Shown one piece after another: positions 51,966 to 62,835 of a DNA stretch of 64,000 nt (position 1 is the stretch's first letter; each line of letters begins with the position of its first letter). Origin of the DNA: Euglena gracilis (taxonomy: Eukaryota; Euglenida; Euglenophyceae; Euglenales); NCBI GenBank assembly GCA_039621445.1, contig CP154954.1:43026632-43090631 (forward strand). Reading direction: 5' to 3'. The notes under the pieces are model-generated. The model saw nothing but the letters and a program-made list of their open reading frames with translations, made no database searches and had not been told where the DNA came from. The translations under genes and the position numbers were made by a program.

Positions 51966-52419
51966 CAGGGATAGATGGGAAGCACTTCAGTTTTGAGGGA
52001 GGTGGTAGGGGGTGGTCCCGACCCCCCACTGGGGGGCAAGGTAGGGGGCAGTCCGGACCAGGTGTTGGGAGGGGTGCCCAGACCCTCATCCCCCCCTCTT
52101 CAGCAGGTTCCAGAAATAGCAAAGAATTTTTTAGTGCACAGCGTCGGAAAATGAACAAAAAATGCATTTTTACTCACTTTTTGCGCATGTTGCCCATTTT
52201 TTGATACGCTGGTGTTTTCCACATAAACTATATATTATATTAAAACAAAAGATTCAAATAATTTCGAAAATAAGCTTTTTCGGACGTATTTTCAAAGGGA
52301 TTTTTGAATGGTTTTGGCCCGATTGTCAGCCCTTCGCCCATTCACAAAACCAAGGACTCTCTGGGCCCATGCCAATTTCGAGGTTGGAGGTTCTCCTCAA
52401 TGCTTCTCATCTATCCCTG
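51966..52419. mobile_element. hAT-like MITE (454 bp), intact reference copy, perfect 8-bp TSD
   Basis: It begins CAGGGATAGATGGGAAGC and ends GCTTCTCATCTATCCCTG (17 of 18 bp complementary). CCCTGCAC flanks both sides (51958-51965 and 52420-52427). The body shares TCAGCAGGTTCCA, GCACA/GCATGTTGCCCATTTTTT-like and GGTGTTTTCCACATAAA segments with 40454-40840. Confidence 0.93.
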
Positions 52420-53344
52420 CCCTGCACTGTTGCTGTTGCTGCTGTCGCTGCACGTCCGCCACACGTTTGCACTGGTTGGGTCGGCGCATGCCCGTCCCCG
52501 CCCCGGGCCCCTCTGAGCCCCTGTCTTCCCACACGCTGGTGTTGGGCTGGGCCTCCTGTCAGCTGGGGGGAGGTCGGGATTGCCGAGGGCAGGGAAACAC
52601 AAATGCCTTTCTGAGTGTTTTTTTGCGGGTTTTTTTGTGTTTTTTGGTGCTTTTTTAAGGCGATTTTTTTTTATTTTTCCTGGAAATTTTTTAAATATAA
52701 AAATTTGCTGATTTGGCCCCAATTTTTCCCCGGAACCAAATTCTTGTCAATTCTTTGACATTTTCCCTTTTTTTTGCAGTCAACAAGTTGCATTTTTGGG
52801 ACAAAAAATGAAGAATTTTTCCTGAACAAGCAAAAAAAAAATGAATGCTCTAAGTCTAAGAAAAAGTGTACGGGAGCTCCTGAAGGATTTTACATGCAAT
52901 TGAGGTTTTTTTATGCTATTTTTGCCTTCGTTTGCATCTTTTTTGCGTGTGTGCCCCCCCCCCCCGCCGAGAGGTCCCCGGGCTGCGGCTACGCTCTGCC
53001 GAAAAGCCGTTGCCTCGCACGCCGCACCCTCGCCCCCCTCCTCCCTCCCCCTCCCCATGCTCCGCTGTGTGGCTCATATGGCGTCGAGAGGACCCCCTTC
53101 GGGCCCTCATATATGGCCTCCCGGGCGTTGACCTCGTGTGTGGCCATCGGTGTGGTGCTGCGACCCTCGGGCGGCAGTGATCTGGGCAGGGTGCCTCTCC
53201 CAGCCTTGAAGGCCGTTCTTTTTTTTTTGTGGATTGCCCACAGTTGTCCACCCACCATACACCTTACGCCTCTGAACCAACAACGGAATGGGCGAAACAG
53301 GTCACACGAACAAGGTTGGAGACCAGGGCGGTGCTTAAGAAAAT

Positions 53345-53805
53345 TTGACCCCCCCCCTGGGGGGTCCAGCCAGCCAGCCAGCCAGCAGCCTTTTTCCGGC
53401 CAACGGCCTTTTTTTGAGCCCCGGACCCCCCCCCTCCCCCCAATCAACGGGATTTATTTATTTCCAGCTGCCCTTTGGGCGGCTGAACGGTGACAGATTT
53501 TTCGCTTTCGCGGGTTCAAAAATGGGCCAAAATGGGCAAAAAATGGACGAACATGGGTCAGAAAAAAGCTGTCCAGGACATTTTGGGGATCAAGGAACCA
53601 ATTTTTTGTATAATTGGCAGATGTTTGCAACTAAAAGTTATAAATGTGCAATTAGATGTGCAATTATAAATTGCACATTTTTTGCAATTTTGATTTTTTA
53701 TACCCGGTTTGACCCCGGGTCCGGCCCAGCTCCAGCCTGGGACCCCTATGGGGGGGGGGTCAGCCAGCCTTTTTCCAGCCAGCCTCTGAGCTGGACCCCC
53801 CCCGC
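53345..53805. repeat. Dispersed repeat ('GGGGGGTCCAGCC...GAGCTGGACCCCCC'), copy 2
   Basis: The ends GGGGGGTCCAGC and GCTGGACCCCCCC are inverted copies. It is collinear with 18040-18415. Confidence 0.82.
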
Positions 53806-53985
53806 AGGGGATCCTTGAGCAACGCTCTGTTGAAGACACCAGCCGTCCCCAATGCAATCACAGCACAGTTCAATGCAGAAGAGCAAGGGAAGCCTTTCAC
53901 GCATTTCATGTATTGCACGACATAACCGGCACAATGACGCAATGGTGAACACAACGTTAGGCACGCCAGCACGCCAGTGTGCCTA

Positions 53986-53987
<2 letters not shown>

Positions 53988-54081
<94 letters not shown>

Positions 54082-54412
54082 CACAACACAACCCAACCCA
54101 CAACACAACGCAACACAACACAACACAACACAACAGAACGCAACACAACACACAACGCAACACAACGCAACACAACACACAACGCGACACAATGCAACAC
54201 GATACAACACACAACGCAACGCAACACAACACACAACGCAACGCAACACAACACAACACGACACAACACGCAACACAACACAACACAACACACAACACAA
54301 CACAACACAACACAACACAACACAACACACAACACGACACAACGCAACACAATGCAACACAATGACAACCTTGCTCACACACACAACACAACGACACAAT
54401 GCAACCTTGCTC
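53988..54412. repeat. CA microsatellite followed by ACACA/ACGCA pentamers
   Basis: A pure (CA)n tract to about 54083, then AACAC units with AACGC variants. Confidence 0.96.
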
Positions 54413-55451
54413 TTGTTGTAGTTCATCGCCGCCGGAGTCGACCGGGGGGACGCTGCGCAAATCCACCGCCCTGCTGGAGCGTTATCGTCCTGTGGCCCTC
54501 TCCCCCTCCATCAGGTATCGATGCCATTCCTCCAGGCTTTTGCCCCATTTGCCCCCTCCCAGACATCCCTCACCCAAGGTAAAACCCCCCAAATTACACC
54601 GCCCCAAATAATACCCCCCCCCCCTCGGGGTCCAACTTTGGCGACTGGGTTAATACCCCCCCCCATTTTTGGGCCGACCCGGATTTTTGACCTGAAAATG
54701 TGGGGAAAATCACAATCTCTGACAACAAATTACAAAAAAACATCGATTTTTCTGGATCATCTTGCCCCCAAAAATGCTAAATTTTATGAGAAAGGACAAA
54801 AAATGTCCCCAAAGGGGGGTTTGGGTGCTATTTTGGGTCCTACGAAACTTTGAAAAATTTCGAAATTTTTGGGGTGCTATTACCCCCCCAAATAATACCT
54901 CCCCTCGGGCCAGGACTTCGGGGGAAAAATAATACCCCGGGAGGGGGTGTTATTAGAGGGGGGTTATCGCGGAGCGCCCTCCCACCCCAAAGCATGGAAT
55001 CGTCAGTTGGGCTTGGAAGGTCCCACCCCGCGTAAAGGGCATTCGAGCCAACCCTTCACCCGCAACGGAAACCACTCCGGCAGTTGTTTGGTGTTGGCGG
55101 GAAGGGCTCAAAAGCACTTGCTGCACCACACCTGCACTGGGGGGATGGGTTATTCTTGTTGGGGAACCGCAGCCTTTTTTTGGCCAGCTCCATTTCTCGG
55201 CCGCCACCCCATCCCATTTCTTCAGAGCATCAAGAACAACCGATCTCGGTGGGGGCCTCCGCCCTCCCCCGCTGAAGCCTGCACCAGTCCCCACTTTGCT
55301 CCCAATGTAACCCCCTCGCCCTCGTTTGTGTGCGTTGCCAGGGGAGGAGGCATCCACTCGGGCCTGCCCATCCGAAGCAAACTACCCCCCCTCTCCAGTG
55401 CTTTGCTAGCCTCCCAAAAGAAGGTGGATTCCAGTAATTTTGCGGACGTCC

Positions 55452-55453
<2 letters not shown>

Positions 55454-55540
<87 letters not shown>

Positions 55541-55709
55541 TGCATTGTGTTGCGTTGCGTTGCGGTGTGTTGTGTTGTGTTGCGGTGTGTTGTGTTGTGT
55601 TGTGTTGTGTTGCGTTGTGTTGTGTTGTGGTGTGTTGTGTTGTGTTGTGTTGCGTGTGCGCGTGTGTGCGTGTGCGTGTGTGTGTGCGTGTGTGTGTGTG
55701 TGTGTGTTG

Positions 55710-55771
<62 letters not shown>

Positions 55772-55795
55772 CGTGGCGGGTGTGACACAAAACAT
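55454..55795. repeat. GA array, then GT and TTGTG/TTGCG arrays
   Basis: (GA)n of about 60 bp at 55454-55513, then GT and TGTGT/TGCGT pentamers. Confidence 0.96.
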
Positions 55796-56574
55796 GGTGT
55801 GCGGTCGCGTGCTTGTGTGTTGTACCTCCGTCGCTTAAATTCCCCCTTGAAAGTCGGCATCCTCTGGTCGTTTGCATCATACCCCCCCTTTCAAGCAATG
55901 TGAACCAATTTTTCGCTCAGCTCCACAATGGCCATTTGTTCAAAGACGTAGGACACAGCTTGTCGGCATATTCCTAAAACATTGCCTCTTCTACCACCGA
56001 AGGAGGGTGGCGCACAAAAGGACCCTCTGTTTCACATCCAATTTTTTTTCCACCCAGGCCAAGCCAAGGGCCAGGGGGAGGGATTGGGCCACCCACACCA
56101 CTCTGCCCGTGCTCTTTTGCAGAGCTCCAGGCCAGAGTAGAAGCCTGCCAAATTGCCGGTTTGAAAAGGAAACACCGCTTTGTCCCCCTCTCTGAGAAGC
56201 TACTGTTGTAAGGCAAAGGAAGAGTCCCCGCCACACCCCTGCTTAAAGGAAAATATTTTTTTTGCAAGGAGATGGGCTGAAGCTAGTCCAAAATCGGCTG
56301 GTGGTCTAGTTGACCCCAGGGGATCTCGAAGCAGCCCCACCCAGTGGAAGGTTTACCAGCCCTAAATTGCTGAACATCCCCCGGGGGGGGGGGGGCTGAA
56401 ACCAGAAGCCTTAGTGCAACTAAGGGGGGGGGGGGCTGAGTAATTTACCGGGGGGTCTGCTGATGGGTTTTGTTGGCATAGTTCGGTGAAATTATTATTA
56501 CATCATTTTCTATTATCACATTGTTTCATGACATTATTTCCAGGGTCAGGGTTAATTGCTGTTCGGAAAACGGA

Positions 56575-56608
56575 TTAGGGTTAGGGTTGGTTGGGTTAGG
56601 TTGGGCCT
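56575..56608. repeat. Short interstitial telomere-like TTAGGG tract
   Basis: ATTAGGGTTAGGGTTGGTTG followed by GGTTAGGTTGGG. Only two perfect TTAGGG units. Confidence 0.5.
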
Positions 56609-56840
56609 AAATTCGGCCTAAAGTTTATTCCGGAGGACGGCCGAAATCTTATCCCAAACCCCATGTCCTGACAAATAACCCTAATTTTAACCCCGTCCCC
56701 GACAAATAGCCCAAACGCTAAACTTTATCTGGAGTTGGTTGGCCGTACCACACGTTTGCCCAGGTCATTTCCGGTGGGGAGCGCAAAAACACAGGCAATT
56801 TGCCTTTGGGCTTTGTTCCTTTGGGCAGGGGGGGTCGAAC

Positions 56841-57860
56841 CAGGTTTTGAATAGTGCTGAGCTCTTAACGGGACTTGCAAGTAATGGAAGGCCAAAAAGA
56901 CTAATTTTGCAAATTTCTTGTAATTTGTAAATTATAAATTATGTGAAATTACAGCCTTGCAATTTACAGTGATTTTCAGTGATTTTACAATAATTTATAA
57001 ACTGTTAATGAAATGTTAACCCCCCCATAAACCCCACACCCGTTTTATTGGGGTTTTTTTCGACTTTTTTGACCTGAACTCCGTAGGTTTCGGGCCAAAA
57101 AAAAAACGGGGCGTCGGGTCGAAAAACGCTTATTTTTCGGCTCAAAGACAAGTTCTGCGCGTCCGGTAGGCCAAAAAACATCGTTTCGGGCAAAAAAAAT
57201 TTCGCTTTTTTTCGACTTTTTTTGACCTGTTTTTGACACAAAACAATGGGTGGGCGGCCCAAAACGGGGCGCTGGTGGGTCAAAAAACTTTTTTTCGGCT
57301 CAAAAACAGTTTTTCCGGGTCCGGGAGGCCAAAAAACAACGTTTTGGGCAAAAAAAATTCGAATGTTTTCGACTTTTTGACCCGAAAATGACCCAAAGTC
57401 CACAGGATTCGGGCCAAAACGGGGAGCCGGAGGGTCAAAAAACGCTCCTTTTCGGCTCAAAATGACTTTTTCCAGGTCCGGGAGGCCAAAAAACATGATT
57501 TTGGGCCAATAAGTTTTTTTCGATTTTTTTTGGGGATTTTTTTCGACTTTATTGGCCGAAAACGGCTAAGTCTGACAGTGGAAAAAATGTACAAAGTCTC
57601 CCAAATTGGCCGAAAACGGCCGTATCTCGGGCTGGGCGGGGAGTTGCAGGGAAATCAAAATACCTGTAGATAGGGCGTTCCAAGGGCTTCAATTTAGGTC
57701 TCCAGACATTTCCTTTGGTTTGCATCATTTTCGAGATATTTTGAAAATATCGATTTTTGGGCCTGAAATGGCAGAGTCCAAAGGGGGGGGGGTGCGACCC
57801 CCCCTTTTCCCCAGGGGTAAGCTTCGCTCTTACCCATAAAGGGATAAGAGCTCAGTGGCC
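56841..57860. mobile_element. T-rich tandem-repeat element, opposite orientation to 40858-42272
   Basis: It starts CAGGTTTTGAATAGTGCTGA and ends with GTAAGCTTCGCTCTTACCCA then GGGATAAGAGCTCAG. The interior has degenerate units with TTTTTCGGCTCAAA and GGGAGGCCAAAAAAC, and the CTCCAGACATTTCCTTTGG segment, all reverse-complement to 40858-42272. No target duplication was found. Confidence 0.7.
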
Positions 57861-58975
57861 CCCTCTTGTGCCTCCCCCCCCCAAAGGTAGACCCAGTAGT
57901 TTGCTGCGGGGAAGAATTCCAGTTGATTGACTTGAAGCTCTGGAAACGTTTCGGACCCCATGCCCCTGTCAGACAAGCCCATTTTTCCTTTGGTGTATTT
58001 GGGAGCAAAGCGTCCACCAAGCATCCCCGACCCGACCCCAGGGGGCGATCCAGATTTTCTTTTGCGCTTCTTCCATCCCACAGCCCTCGCGCTTCTCTGT
58101 GCACCGTGGGCCGATGACGTGGGACGAGGGTCGTCCGCAAGCCCTGACCTCAGCCCTTCCAGCCCACGCAAGCGCCGCCCTCTTTGCCATCGCAACAGAC
58201 ATATAGTATTTTGGGGGGTCTGTATTGTCCAATTTTTTCCCAGCCATTTTTTCTGCCGATTTTGTAAGAACCAAGAACCAGTTTTATTTATTTGCCACAT
58301 CCCCCCCCCCCCGGTAGTACCGCTCCCGCCCACCAGAGGCTGACTCCCCCTTGGATGACAGGTTGCACGGAATTGCTGTCAGCGCCAATGCAAATATCCA
58401 ATTTGTTTGCTGTATACTCACCAAAAAAACCAATGTTCAGCAAATATCAAAAAGTAAGCACCCCCTAAATAAATTTTTGAAGGAAATTTTTAGAGAATAG
58501 GCCCCTGAAATTGTGTAAATACCTGAAAAACGTGATTTTTGTTGGAGTTCTGAATTTTAATCCATCTTTCATGTGAGATAATGTCAATTTGAGAAACATC
58601 TTGTTCATTATGGAAAGTCCTGCTTTTGGACCCACGGGAAGGACTTGAAGTTTTCGGCAAGGATGGACACCCCCCAAAAAATTAGACCCCCTTGGGATTT
58701 TCTGCAACCGTCCCCAAAGCGGATCCGGGTGTTATTTTCGGGGTTTAGGCCCTCCCAAGTCACATGCAAACAAAGTGACGTTTAGACCACTGCCGATGAA
58801 CGAACGCCAATCCCTTCTCACACGTTCAGCAATGCATCCATCCCTTGGCCGAGAACACGCACGCCCATTTGTGCACGCACATCCACGCAGCCCCTTCCCG
58901 GGGGGCCATCCCTCGCCATTTGGGGCGGCTCCAACAGTGGCAAGGCTGCCCCCCCCCCCAGCCCCAGCCCCCCAG

Positions 58976-61482
58976 CGTTCCAGGCCCGTCCCGGTGGGGG
59001 CGGCGGCTTGTCGTCAGCCGCGCCGCAAGTCCCCCCCGTCCTCCATCTCCTCCGTGGCGGGAGACTCCGAGGGGGACGTCGCCTTCAGCTTCAGCGTGGC
59101 GGGCAGGGCCGCCCCCACTGCCCACCCACCTCCCCAGCCAGCTACCTCCCCCCAGTGCGCAATGAACCCCCTTGCCCCATGAACACAGGGTGTCCACACT
59201 CTCAAATTTTCACCAAACACCATAACTCCAACACCCACACAACCCTCGCCCAATGAACGTGCCCATTCTGGATCGTCCAAAGTGTCCTTTTAAGTGTCAT
59301 TTGTTGGGCTTCGGGGGCCTTTTTCATAGGACGATAGCCCATTTTGCAGCGTCCCATCTGGGGGTTGGCCGTCACACCGCTATTGACCAAGCATTTTTGG
59401 ATCCTTTTTTCCAAAAAAAAATGCCTGACAGCATCGACATTCTTTGAATGAGTTGTGCCCCAGAAGGGGTCCGGATAAAGAGAGTTACCCCCCCCCAATA
59501 TCACGACAGGCCGGCATCCGGGTTTTTCCTGTTAGTTTGGTGTTGGCAGAAAGTCCAAACGGGGCATTTCCTCCAATTTGGGCAACCCCAACCCCCGGAA
59601 GCCTGTGTCCAAACTGCCCGACACTGCCCGTTTGTTTCCGCCCCAAATTGCAACGCCGGGGGGACCGCTTCGGCGGAGCGGCGCCGCCCCGGGGGGGGGG
59701 GGCGGGGGCACCGGCGGGGGCGGCCCTGGTCGAGGGCCCCCACCGCCGTCTGCTCGCCCTCAGCCTGCAGGCCCACCTTGACGCCCGCCCCGAGGCGGTG
59801 TTTGCGAGGGACATCGCCCAGCCCCCCCCCCCCCCCGGCCCAGGCATGGGGGCGGAGGACACCCCCCACGCCAGCCACCCCGCAGCCAGCTTCAGCCTCA
59901 ACCCCACCCATATGCATGAGCCAGCCCTGAAAGGGGGTTGATTCAATTCGTGGGCCCCGGCGTCCGGCTCGTTTGCCCCCCATGTCAATGTTCGGAAAGG
60001 TCCAAAGTCACAGACGGCGAGTGAGTGAACAGGTGGCAGGCCAGGGCTCCAGCCCCAGGGGGTCCCTCCCGGCCGGGGGGGGGGGGGGGGGGGGCTGGCG
60101 GCACCGGCAACCACCCGCTGCACAGCGCGGTGGCCGCCAAGGCAGCCGACTGCGTCGCTGTCCTGGTGGACCGCCACGCCGCCCTGGACCGGCACTTCGA
60201 CCCGGCGGCGCTCGTGAACGCCGCCGGCCAGAGCCCGGCCAGGCCACCCCCGGGCCGGGGAGGCCCAGTGGTTCGGGGCAGGGTCGTGTGCAGCACAGCC
60301 ATGCACTGTACCAGCAGTCGCCTTGCATACTTTTCGACGTCCGCCCAAATACAAGCTTGTACATTTTTTTCCCGAAAATTCACCCACGCATGACCCCCCC
60401 CCCGGGACCCAGGGACCAGGGGTTGACCCCCCTGGCGGGAGGTCAACCCCCTGCATCAGGGCGGCATTTAAACCCCCTCCCCCGGGGTTGTCCAGCTCGA
60501 GGCTGGAAAGTTTGGGCTGGCTGGAAAAGGTTGCTGACTAACCCCCCATGGGGGTCCCCGGCTGGAACTGGGCCAGGACCCAATCAAAACTGTAAAAATC
60601 CCCCCCAAAAAACTGCCAATTATGCAAAAATCAGTTTTTGGCCCAAGAGTTGCCTTAGCCAGCCCTCCGGCTTCAGTGATGATTTGCCCCCCACCAAAAG
60701 CCACCAAAAATCCACCGAAACCCATTGAAAAATTTTCCTGGCCCAGCCTTCGGTCTTATGCAAGCCTCTGGAGCATGTGGCAGATTTTCCACGCAGACAT
60801 TTCCCGTGAGAATTTCTGGCTGAATTCCCCATCCACATTTTTGGGGGGGACGGGTATTTGTGGTCATCGACAGCCGGGCTTTCCAAACACCCGAGGCCTG
60901 CAGCACAGAAGACCATTTTCCCCACGTCTCCTGCTGTCCCATTTCTCCCGGCCAGTGAGGCTCGCCTCCCATACCACACCGAGATGACGGGACACTCGGA
61001 AGCCTCCGTTCACGTGAATTGTTCCCCAGAAACGGTCTTTCCGCGAGCATCAACGAAAACAACAGCAGCCCCCCAAAGTTTGTTCGCCAAGAATTGCCCG
61101 CTCGTGGCGACGTTGATGGTCGTTGGGCCGGGGCCCCCTTCAGGCCATGGGTGGCCTGGGCTCGTTGGACCTGGCGGCGGGGCACGAGGGCTGCCGCGCG
61201 GCCCTCGCCCTCTGGCGGCCGCCCCCCGCGCCGCTCGCCGTGGTCCGCCCGCAGCGGGCGAAGACCGGCGCGCTGCTCTTCGACCTCGCCGCCTCCCCGC
61301 TGGTGGACGACCCCCCGGGTCCCCCCCCCCCCCCCCTTTGCTGGGGCTTGCCTGCCCCCCCCCCGACCACGGCACCACTTTGGACCCCAATGGGATCAGG
61401 CACAGTGCTGGGGGCCGGCCAGAGACAGCGCTCGCCCAGCCAGCGCAGCCCAAGTCGTGCAGCGTAGCAGGGCAGACCTCAC

Positions 61483-61513
<31 letters not shown>

Positions 61514-62835
61514 GTTGGGGGCCCGCCGCCAGCCATTCGTCCGGTCGGGCGGCACACTCTCCAAGCTCATCGCGGGGCTCCTGCAGGCGGACGCCGCCTT
61601 CCTTGTGCAGAACCGGCCGTACGCGGATTGGCTGTGGAGCCCAGCGCCCCGGCCCCGGTGCCAATGGCACAGGTTGGCCACCCACGCCACGCATTGCACA
61701 GGGGCCACCCCACACGATGATTTTGGCCTGTTTCTGGTTTAACTCCTGTTGGTGTGGGTGGGTGGGTGATGTGGTGTGTGTGCGCTTTCTGTGGGGGGCG
61801 GTAACATTATCGGAATTTGCAGTTCAATTATTTTTTGTCTTATAATCGCCTCATAATTTGTTTGAGTATTATCATTTAGTGTATTTGTTCAATTTTTGAT
61901 GCATTTAGGTTTCAGAAGTGGACAAAATTACATGGTGGTTTCCACGGTTGTTTCTCTTGTGCTTTTTTCCCGTGTTTTCTGAAGTCAACTCTGGCGATAG
62001 TTGCTCAGCTGCACCACCATAGGTTGCCGGGGGGGGGGGCACCGTTTTCTTTTGGCCTGGGGGCAGGCTCAGCCCGCCGGACCGCTGCCCGCAGCGCAAC
62101 TCCCTGGCGGAGGGCGTGTCATGGCGCTGCCACGCGCCGGCCACCGAGATGGCGCAGCGCCTCACCACGATGTGGAAAGCCGACGACGAGGCCGGGGCGG
62201 GCCCTGGTCCCCCCCCCCCCACACACCAAACGCCATCGCTGGGGGGGGGGGGGGAGGGCGGTATCCACCCCACCGCCGCCGCCGGACCGGGCGTGGCCGG
62301 CCCTGGGCGCGGCCCTGTTCGCGGAGGCCCTCGCGGTGTACGCCCCTGACTCGTTCCTCCACCAGGCGGTCCACACTGCGCAGCCCCACCAGCCCCGCCC
62401 GCCCTAAACCAGACATGCGGGTTGGGCGCTGCCAATTCTGCTGCCAATCCTCAGCCACACAACACACACACACCACACACACGCACGCACACAACACACA
62501 CACACACACACAACACACACACACACACACACACACAACACAACACACACACACATACACAACACACACACACCACACACACGCACGCACACACACACAC
62601 ACACAACACACACACACACACACAACACACACACACACACACACATAGGTCGCCCGATGGTTCCTCTCTCATGTATGAATGTACCCCCAGCGATTCACTG
62701 GGTTGTGTGATGCCGTGTAAATGCGGGGCGGGGGGCGTAACCGGTGACGCCACCCTCCCTGGCAGGCGGGGCTGCCCCCGGCCAGGAGATCGGGAAGCAC
62801 GTGGCTCCCTTCCTGAAGCTGCTGCACTGTGCACT
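58976..62835 (+). CDS. Ankyrin-repeat protein, multi-exon, mostly nonconventional introns
   Basis: Exons: 58976-59100 (basic/Ser-rich, ending DVAFSFSVA), 59734-59815 (PHRRLLALSLQAHLDARPEA), 60103-60236 (NHPLHSAVAAKAADCVAVLV then AALVNAAG), 61164-~61315 (LDLAAGHEGCRAALALW), 61533-61638 (GGTLSKLIAGLLQADAAFLV), 62093-~62205 (NSLAEGVSWRCHAPATEMAQ), ~62285-62386 (ALGAALFAEALAVYAPDSFL) and 62780-~62835 (GQEIGKHVAPFLKLLH). Splicing at the CAG/CTG rule reconstitutes AAGQSPLDLAAGHEGC across exons 3 and 4, a textbook ankyrin-repeat inner helix. At least two ankyrin repeats are visible; flanking parts are alpha-helical and unrecognised. It probably scaffolds protein contacts; no enzyme motif is seen. 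The start (Met) and true end are not identified. The junctions at ~61315/61533 and ~62205/62285 are unresolved. Confidence 0.72.
59101..59733 (+). other. Nonconventional intron 1 of the ankyrin gene
   Basis: CAGGGCCGCC (59104-59113) pairs perfectly with GGCGGCCCTG (59719-59728). CAG is at +4 and CTG at -8. Removal joins GTG-GC to G-GGC in frame. The 8 nt next to the termini, GTGGCGGG and GTCGAGGG, match at 6 of 8. Confidence 0.88.
59816..60102 (+). other. Nonconventional intron 2 of the ankyrin gene (poly-C/poly-G clamp)
   Basis: CAG followed by at least 14 C near the 5' end (59819 on) faces at least 14 G followed by CTG at the 3' end (CTG 60095-60097). Removal joins GAC-ATC to ACC-GGC-AAC in frame. 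Confidence 0.88.
60237..61163 (+). other. Nonconventional intron 3 of the ankyrin gene
   Basis: CAGGCCACCC (60240-60249) pairs perfectly with GGGTGGCCTG (61149-61158). Removal joins AGC-CC to G-TTG-GAC and completes an ankyrin-repeat motif. Confidence 0.9.
61480..61512. repeat. CA dinucleotide repeat
   Basis: A short (CA)n tract in the ankyrin-gene intron before 61533. Confidence 0.9.
61639..62092 (+). other. Nonconventional intron of the ankyrin gene
   Basis: CAG at 61642-61644 and CTG at 62085-62087. CAGCGCCCCGG faces CCGGACCGCTG with two mismatches. Removal joins TGG-A to AG-CGC-AAC in frame. Confidence 0.8.
62387..62779 (+). other. Nonconventional intron of the ankyrin gene
   Basis: CAGCCCCGCC (62390-62399) pairs perfectly with GGCGGGGCTG (62765-62774). 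Removal joins CAG-CCC to GGC-CAG-GAG in frame. It contains the CA repeat at 62455-62646. Confidence 0.85.
62455..62646. repeat. CA microsatellite
   Basis: (CA)n with AACAC and GCAC interruptions, in the intron 62387-62779. Confidence 0.95.

Larger units (their letters stand above)
48790..58975. other. Repeat-rich region without a convincing gene
   Basis: It contains microsatellites (51155-51852, 53988-54412, 55454-55795), a hAT-like MITE (51966-52419), repeat copies (53345-53805, 56841-57860) and an 'AATAATACCCCCC' block (54585-54965). Weak exon-like frames lie at 51895-51965/52420-52510, 52980-53190 and 54425-54525, but none matches a family. Confidence 0.45.

Noticed and set aside
56575-56608. 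Telomere or chromosome end
   Set aside because: Only two perfect TTAGGG units, with unique sequence and genes on both sides.
59652-59733. GAGAPAGAALVE as ankyrin-gene coding sequence
   Set aside because: The perfect 10-bp terminal pairing puts it inside intron 59101-59733, and the shorter exon keeps the frame.
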